From Sapria himalayana (lineage: Eukaryota > Streptophyta > Magnoliopsida > Malpighiales > Rafflesiaceae), in contig JAREIK010017858.1 in assembly GCA_029783825.1 (NCBI GenBank), positions 124,001-188,000 on the forward strand: DNA of 64,000 bases. The letters are read 5' to 3'. Position numbers and translations under genes: made by a program. The notes beneath the pieces are model-generated. The model did not search any database and had not been told where the DNA came from. It saw only the letters and a program-made list of their open reading frames with translations. Of this stretch, positions 58,203 to 64,000 are shown in pieces (position 1 is the first letter of the stretch; every line of letters begins with the position of its first letter).

Positions 58203-58213
58203 TGGTATCAGAG
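58203..58213 (+). other. Primer binding site of copia-2
   Basis: TGGTATCAGAG directly abuts the LTR and matches the initiator Met tRNA-type primer site of plant copia elements. Confidence 0.92.
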
Positions 58214-58355
58214 GGTATTGGTTTTTTGAAATATTATACTTACAACTATTAATGATGCTGCTGATGAAGTTTGTGTCTTTAAATAAGTCCATTTTGCTTG
58301 GCTTGCTTTCTTCTTTGTGATTTTCAAACATTAAGGGCTTGTTGGGAAGATTTCT

Positions 58356-58775
58356 TCAAGGAATATAACCTTCAATTGCATTTGAGGGAACTAGTGACTG
58401 CTTTTTATACAACTCTTTGCTCTTACTTTTCTTTTTCTCCTTAATCTTCAAGTTGCCAAATCTAAGATCTCCAATTTTTTCAAAACTGCAAGAATAGAGA
58501 TCATGGCTTTTAAACAAAGCCATGATTTTGTTGAGGATCAATGGATCTACTAATAAGGGCCGCCCTTCACACAGGCTTCTAGCAAAAGATTGGCTACGAA
58601 CAATACAATTGGTAAAACAATACATAGAGCTACGATTAAGTGGGTACCCACAAAGATTTGCAATTGAACGCTCTATCATGACATCTTTATAATCACAGCA
58701 AGATATCAGCGATCCAACTCCAAATAGTTAATCCTCATTTTGGAGTCCTTCGAGGAGCTGTGAAATTGCTATAAC
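58356..58775 (-). pseudogene. Captured RPAP2-homologue fragment, antisense inside copia-2
   Basis: The minus strand reads VIAISQLLEGLQNEDYLFGV, GSLISCCDYKDVMIERSIAN, LCGYPLNRSSMYCFTNCIVR, SFARSLCEGRPLLVDPLILN, KIMALF and ends SLVPSNAIEGYIP. In order it resembles the N-terminal Rtr1/RPAP2 zinc-finger domain of the plant RPAP2 homologue: LLEGI, SLISRSDYEDVVTERSIA--CGYPL, then Y-YCS--CI--S--F---L--ER----D---L--I---F, and the later PS-AIEGY. The protein dephosphorylates the RNA polymerase II C-terminal domain and aids polymerase import. The expected R-x-RISL-EHKVYDLEET block between CGYPL and MYC is missing. One Cys of the zinc site (CGYPLC) is lost. No stop lies within 58356-58775. Confidence 0.75.
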
Positions 58776-59210
58776 TCAGAGGGTGCCACCAAGTTGGCCA
58801 AAGTCATCAACCCAAATATTTTTGAAATAGGACTTCGATTCGTCATCTTTAAGCAGCATCAACGGCCTCGTCCATACCTCTACAGGCTGCCACTGATTCA
58901 ACAAATAGAACTGGCAGAATAACCAAACCGTAATTAGATTTGAACATTTTCGGCTCGTCCGCACCAAATGAGCAAATACAAAGTAAAGTTTGAAGGCTCG
59001 CATCAACATCTGCAAGTGATCGCCTGTTGATATCGACGAAAGCACATTTCTGGAACTCTTCTCGATTAAGTGCCTTGAATAAATTTCATGCCTCTGCTCA
59101 CAAACAAGGAGACTCATGCAAAAAAAAATACATAGTTCCTTTCTAGGTAGCGTGATCCGGTCGAACTTCGGTTTAAAAAAAACCTTCACGACAAATATCA
59201 ATAACACCAA
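58776..59210 (-). other. Unassigned open segment upstream of the captured fragment
   Basis: 144 codons in the same frame as the RPAP2-like fragment, separated from it by one stop (58776-58778). It contains RHEIYSRHLIEKSSRNVLSS, FVFAHLVRTSRKCSNLITVW and KNIWVDDFGQLGGTL. It is near-balanced in base composition, unlike the AT-rich surroundings. I do not recognise it. It could be upstream DNA of the same host gene, a second captured gene, or part of the element leader. Another minus frame is also open here for about 70 codons (FVDINRRSLADVDASLQTLL), so frame choice is uncertain. Confidence 0.35.
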
Positions 59211-59289
59211 TCTCTAGCAATGCTTTTTCAATTATAGTTTTTTCCAATCCATTTTTAGTCTATCATTCATATCAGCCCGGTCACTTACT

Positions 59290-60245
59290 CATTCCAACGA
59301 AACTAGATGGCTCCAATTATCGGTCATGGAGTAAATTCATGATTCATGCCCTTGCAACCAAAAAGAAAATTGACTTCATTGATGGGTCAATTAAACCACC
59401 TTCCGAAACAGAACATCCAACAGAATATGTCCTTTGGAATCAATTCAACAGCATGATTTTATCATGGTTTACCCACTCAGTGGAACCTGATCTAGCCAAA
59501 GTGGTCATTCATGACAAAACGGCACGCAAAGTATGAGAAGATTTCAAAGATCAATTCTCACAAAAAAATGCACCAGTAATTTATCAAATTCAAAATCATT
59601 AGCCTCTCTCTCACGAGGCACGATGACAATCTCAGCCTATTTCATATAACTCAAAAATCTTTGGGATGAATTAGATACATATCAACCTATTCCCCGCTTG
59701 CAACCAAATTAATGCACACACCGAACAATGAGAAGATGATCGAATGATACAATTTCTCATGGGCCTTAATGACAATTATAATAGTTTTCATGGAAACATT
59801 ATCATGATAACTCTATTGCTTAATGTTCGTCAGGCCTATTTCCTCATCATTCAAGAAGAAATGCAATGACAAGTGACATCAGAAACAACTGAAAATTTTT
59901 CTATTACTACTGTAATTCAGAATAATTCAAACTACTCAAAATCAAAAGGCAAGCATTGTGAACATTTTAAAAAAGGACACATCATTGAAAATTATCATAC
60001 TCTAAAGTTTCATTGCAAATACTGTGATAAAAAAGGACATACTGAAAATAGATGCATATACGAAAATGACACATGGACACCAAATATCACAATCAACCTA
60101 CAAGGTCAATCACAACGAGGATTTCAAAAAAAAAATTTCCCTGCTGCTAATTCAACAGAATCCACTCAATTCACACATAACAAAACAAGCCAAACTCCTG
60201 ACTTGGTCAATATCTTGCAAGGATTCTTCACAGAGCAACTTCAAT
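59290..60245 (+). pseudogene. copia-2 gag
   Basis: In frames joined across stops and shifts: TKLDGSNYRSWSKFMIHALA, KKIDFIDGSIKPPSETE, LWNQFNSMILSWFTHSVEP (N-terminal gag_3/UBN2 domain), FLMGLNDNYNSFHGNIIM, then KHCEHFKKGHIIENYHTLKF and CKYCDKKGHTENRCIY. The last is an intact C-x2-C-x4-H-x4-C zinc knuckle. The preceding one has lost Cys residues. Stop TGA at 59534-59536 and frame changes near 59600-59870 disable it. Confidence 0.87.
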
Positions 60246-60339
60246 AATTTTCTCATGTCCTATCGTTAATAAGCACAAAACCATAATTTAAATACCTATG
60301 CAAATGCAACAAGTCTATCTCTTTTTTCTGATATTTCAA

Positions 60340-60560
60340 TTAATTCTGTATTCACTAAGCCTTAGATTTTGGATAGTGGTGCCACCGATCATATCACATC
60401 TAATTCAATTGATTTTACTAAAATACAATCTTCATCAATACCTATCATTAATTTACCAATTGGATCTCCAGCCCCAATCACTTCAACTAGTACTGTATCT
60501 CTTAATTCTAATATCATCTTAGATGATGTTCATGTGTTCCTAGTTTTCGCTTAAATCTGA
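60340..60560 (+). pseudogene. copia-2 protease
   Basis: LDSGATDHITSNSIDFTKIQ at 60366-60425 holds the aspartic protease catalytic triplet D-S-G followed by ATDHIT, the plant copia signature. ILDDVHVFLVFA follows, matching the VLHVP block with one substitution. It would cleave the Gag-Pol polyprotein. Confidence 0.85.
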
Positions 60561-60579
60561 TTTCTGTAAGCAAAATTAC

Positions 60580-61600
60580 CACTGCTTTAAATTGTTGTCA
60601 TTTTTTTACTCACCTTTTGTGTCCTACAGGACTTGGCTACGGGGAAGATGATTGGCTCAAGTAAACAATGTGGTGGTCTTAATTACATACCTCCATTGTA
60701 AAAAATATCAATCTATCATCAAGTTTCACACCCTTCCATCTATGGCATTTATGTCTTGAACATCCATCATCATTTCGTTCTTAAGTTAGCTTCTTCGTTA
60801 TCTTTAAATAATATTCTTATGACAATAATTGTACTATTTGTCTCATGGCAAAACAAACAAGACTTTCTTTTCCACTAAGTTTCATATTAACTCATGCTCA
60901 TTTGATTTATTACACTGTGATATCTGAGGTCCTCACAAAGTCCCCACACACTTGGGGAAATGATTCTTTCTTATCATTGTATATGACTTTACAAGATGCA
61001 CATAGATATTTCTTATGCAACACAAATCTGAGACTTAAAATATTTTGAAATCTTTCATTGATTTTGTTTATACTCAATTCCATGTATTTGTCAAAGCAGT
61101 CAGAGTAGACAATGGTCTTGAATTCTTGTCTATGAAAAATTTTTTTAGGTGTCATGACAATAAATATCAACACACATGTGTTTACACTCCACATAAAATA
61201 AAGTCGTCGAAAGGAAGCATCGTCACATTCTCACTGTAGCATGGGCACTATTTTTTCAATCTCATTTACCTTTACGTTTTGGGAAGAGTGTTTTAACTGA
61301 TGTTTATCTCATTAACCGGTTATCATCTCCATTACTTTCAAATAAAATATCTTTTGAAATTTTATATCACTATTCACCCTCTCTTGATCACTTAAAAGTT
61401 TTTTGGTTGTCTATGTTGTGCCACCATTGTGCACCCAATTCATAATTCGAATCACGTGTCAAAAGTGTATCTTCATTAGATATCCAACTGGGCAAAAATT
61501 ATATAAACTATATGACATGGAAACTGTGATATTTTCTTTTTCATCCACCTCAAAAAATTTCAATTTTGTAATACACAATTTTTTTTGAGACAGACCCTTA
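60580..61600 (+). pseudogene. copia-2 gag-pre-integrase and integrase
   Basis: Fragments in three frames: FHLWHLCLEHPSSF (pre-integrase W-H-RLGHPS), CTICLMAKQTRLSFP (zinc-binding C--C--AKQ--L-F), DAHRYFLCN, VKAVRVDNGLEFLS (second catalytic region V-TDNG-EF; here VDNG), and PTGQKLYKLYDMETVIFSFS at 61480-61545 (Y---QKGYK-Y------F-S). Many frame changes; strongly decayed. Confidence 0.78.
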
Positions 61601-61694
61601 GTCTATTATATCATCAGTTCCTTCTAGCACTCATTCTCCCCAATCTGAGCAAACAGAAATAATAAATACACATGAACTCATCTCTCCCAGATAT

Positions 61695-62740
61695 ATGCAA
61701 ACTATGCCAGTACTTTCAAATACATTAGACATTCATTCTGAACCTATTCTCCCTCCAAGACAATCAACACGACCCAAGCGACCTCCAACATGGCATATAG
61801 ACTTCCTGATGTCCTCTCAAGCTAATCAATCTATCTCAACATCAAATTCTAAAATAAGTGCTCGATATTCACACTCACATTTCCTTTCCTACTCATATTT
61901 ATCTTCCTCCCATTCTATATTTTTAGCTACCATCACAAAATATATCGAGCCCAAAACTTATTCTCAAACAATCTTTGATCCACATTGGCGACAAGCTATG
62001 CATATAGAATTAGATGTATTACAACTCAACAACACGTGGAGCCTAGTCCTTCTGCCTATCAGTCATAAACCGATCGATTATAAATGAGTTTACAAAATAA
62101 AATACCGATATGATGACACCATTGAGCGCCACGAGGTTCGCCTCGTTGCTAAGGGATACAATCAAATTGCAGACATTGATTATCATGAAATATTTTCACC
62201 AACAGCTAAACTTATAATACTTCGATGTCTTATTACTATTGTTTCTACATGCCATTGGTACATCCACAAATTGGATGTTTAAAATGCATTTCTCCATGGT
62301 GATTTACATGAAGTTGTATACATGAAACCTCTACCTGGTCTTCACCAACAGGGGGAGAATATTGTATGTCGGCTTAACAAGTCTCTTTATGGATTTAAAA
62401 AAGCATCAAGAAACTAGTTTTCCACATTCTCACATATTATTCAAAAGGCCGGTTTTAAATAATCAAATGCTGATTATTCACTTTTCACCAAGGCTCGAGG
62501 CAATTCTTTTACAACAATTCTCATATATGCTGATGACATATTCCTCACAGGAAATAATCTACTTGAAATGAAACTCGTCAAAGAATTCTTTCTTAAATGC
62601 TTCCATATTAAAGACCTTGGAGACTTGAAGTACTTTCTGGGTATTGAATTCTCTCGTTCAAAAAAGAGAATTTTATGTCACAAAGAAAGTATGCATTGGA
62701 TATTTTACAAGATACAGGACTCTTAGGAACGCATCCCAAT
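61695..62740 (+). pseudogene. copia-2 reverse transcriptase
   Basis: STRPKRPPTWHIDFLMSS and EPKTYSQTIFDPHWRQAMHI (linker and RVT_2 start), [70 protein letters not shown] and DLGDLKYFLGIEFSRS. The active-site box reads YADD where copia usually has YVDD. Stops at about 62082-62086 and 62281 and a frameshift at about 62400-62460 break it. Confidence 0.9.
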
Positions 62741-62799
62741 AATTTACTAATGGAACAAAATTTGAAGCTCAGTTTCACTAACGGAGCATTACTAAATGT

Positions 62800-63479
62800 T
62801 CCAACAAAGTACAGAAGATTAGTTGGAAGAGTGATTATCTGATAGTGACAAGGCCCGACATAGTCTACTCTGTTCGCACATTGAGCCAATTCATGCAAGA
62901 GCCTAGAATACTACATTGGAATTCTGCCATTCGAATCCAAAAATACATCAAAAGTATCTCGGGTTATGGATTATTATTTTCTTCTAATAACAGTTTATAT
63001 TTGAAAGCTTTTTATGATTCGGATTGGGGAGGTTGTCGCACCACAAGAAAATTAGTTACAGAATATTGCATCTTCTTGGAAATTCTCTTATATCATGGAA
63101 GTCCAAGAAACAATCCAATGTCTTTAGATCATTAGGTGAAGTCGAGTATCGAACCATGGCTAATACATGTTTAGAACTAACATGGTTAAGCTATCTACTA
63201 CATGATTTAAAGGTCTCTCAGACAACTCCAATATCATTATTTTTGTGATAATCAAGCAGCTTTATATATTACGGCAAATCATTCTTTCATGAATGTATGA
63301 AGCACATTGAAATAGACTGTCATATAGTACAAGAAAAAATACAAACTGGAATGATTGATTCTTTCGTTGTTCCTTCAAACTCACAGTTGGCTGATGTATT
63401 TACAAAGATATTGGGAAAAGATCATTTTGTGAGTTTATACAGCAAGTTGGGACTTCATGACAATCACTCTCGAACTTGA
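62800..63479 (+). pseudogene. copia-2 RNase H
   Basis: TRPDIVYSVRTLSQFMQEPR, YLKAFYDSDWGGCRTTRKLV (catalytic D in YSDADW-like block), GEVEYRTMANTCLELTWLSY, HIEIDCHIVQEKIQTGM and SQLADVFTKILGKDHFVSLY, ending SKLGLHDNHSRT with its stop at 63477-63479. Three frames are needed. The final 60 codons are intact and run straight into the polypurine tract. Confidence 0.9.
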
Positions 63480-63487
63480 GGGGAGAG
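63477..63487 (+). other. Polypurine tract of copia-2
   Basis: TGAGGGGAGAG directly before the 3' LTR, the plus-strand primer of LTR retrotransposons. The gag-pol stop codon TGA forms its first bases. Confidence 0.88.
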
Positions 63488-63648
63488 TATTAAGAAATAT
63501 TTTCCAACTATAATAGTTGTATATCCCAGCTGGATCAAGACTTTTTGATTATGATCCTAACATTATTAAACTTAGCTTCCTATAAATTCATTGTTATGCA
63601 ATGAAATAAAACTACTTGGTTTTGTTATACTTCTATTTTTTTCTAATA
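63488..63648 (+). repeat. 3' LTR of copia-2
   Basis: 161 bp, collinear with 58044-58202 and followed by ATATG. Differences from the 5' LTR are mostly transitions. Confidence 0.93.
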
Positions 63649-64000
63649 ATATGGATATGAAATATTAGATTATTCACATATATTTTTTTCAAATATTCAC
63701 TTAAATGATTATATGACTTATGTCCAAATCATTTCATTCATATAAAGATTATTATAATTTGATAGAGTACATATTCATTTGTATAATTTCTAGTTATATT
63801 GTATAATTAAAAAAATAGGGATTCTTTATGCAATTTTTGCTATCTATATATAATTTTGTAATTTATCTCTTAATATTTGGTTATGATTATTCATAACTTC
63901 AAGCTATGCACATATTTTTTATAATATATGATTAGATTGAAAATATATTTTCTAAATAATACATACATATTGTGAGACATACAAAAAATTAAACAATATA
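63649..64000. other. AT-rich right flank, no gene
   Basis: Contains the second copy of the 67-bp flank repeat (63693-63760). Otherwise AT-rich with no ORF. Confidence 0.5.

Larger units (their letters stand above)
58044..63648 (+). mobile_element. Complete Ty1/copia element with captured host DNA (copia-2)
   Basis: All structural parts are present: 5' LTR 58044-58202, primer site 58203, captured segment 58250-59230, gag, protease, integrase, reverse transcriptase, RNase H, polypurine tract 63477-63487 and 3' LTR 63488-63648. The target duplication ATATG at 58039-58043 and 63649-63653 is perfect. The two LTRs differ by about 15-16 substitutions and two one-base indels in my hand alignment, so the insertion is old but the youngest clearly whole LTR element here. 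Coding regions contain scattered stops and frameshifts. Domain order and protein type are those of plant RE1-like copia elements. Confidence 0.95.

Noticed and set aside
1..64000. tRNA, rRNA, organelle-derived DNA, integrated viral sequence
   Set aside because: I looked for tRNA-like box A/B patterns, conserved rRNA words, plastid or mitochondrial genes and pararetrovirus motifs, and found none I could support by eye.

Overview
The window is plant nuclear DNA, from an angiosperm with a large, repeat-rich genome; the sequence does not let me name the species. The evidence is the repertoire: Ty1/copia retrotransposons with methionine-tRNA primer sites, L1-type LINEs with a plant-style RNase H tail, hAT elements of the BED/RICESLEEPER and DUF659 types, and PIF/Harbinger elements with Myb/SANT-like partner ORFs. 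Unique DNA is AT-rich. GC-rich islands are almost all hAT ends. No intact host gene, tRNA, rRNA or CRISPR array was found. Every protein-coding segment I recognise carries stops or frameshifts, so this is a graveyard of nested mobile elements around a few fragments of host genes.

Layout. 1-4376: copia element on the minus strand (its 3' end lies left of the window), inserted in a PIF/Harbinger transposase that continues to about 7452. 7601-12841: a full-length but decayed hAT with a perfect 8-bp target duplication, itself invaded by a second hAT (9844-11451). 13690-17856: L1-type LINE, minus strand. 17857-18510: a local X-Y-X' repeat. 20760-22195: two copia 3' ends (minus) abutting a hAT transposase (22200-24114, minus). 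25770-26830: copia remnants (plus). 27800-28860: 3' end of a second L1 (plus), followed by a strong hairpin. 29846-30087 and about 36609-36793: exon-like islands (plus) that resemble the coiled-coil region of a plant PH-RhoGAP (REN1/PHGAP type), with an in-frame stop. 30438-33983: DUF659-type hAT lying between those islands. 34150-43010: copia ends, repeats and a 1-kb hAT-like element (38248-39268) holding a G-rich minisatellite. 43057-46466: second member of the first hAT family. 46860-48960: decayed copia modules, split by a solo LTR. 50096-50467: hAT MITE. 50507-53213: Harbinger element that keeps only its Myb/SANT-like ORF. 58044-63648: complete copia element with LTRs, primer site, polypurine tract and target duplication.

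The most notable object is that last copia element. Between its primer site and gag it carries about 1 kb of extra DNA. On the minus strand this reads as a fragment of the plant RPAP2 homologue (Rtr1/RPAP2-type RNA polymerase II CTD phosphatase), with one block of the expected protein missing. This looks like host-gene capture in antisense, which could in principle let LTR transcription make RNA complementary to the host gene.

Exact target duplications let several insertions be placed in order: the DUF659-family hAT went into the older hAT, the copia element into the Harbinger element, and the solo LTR into a copia gag. All protein identifications come from reading translations by eye against remembered family motifs; no database search was possible.
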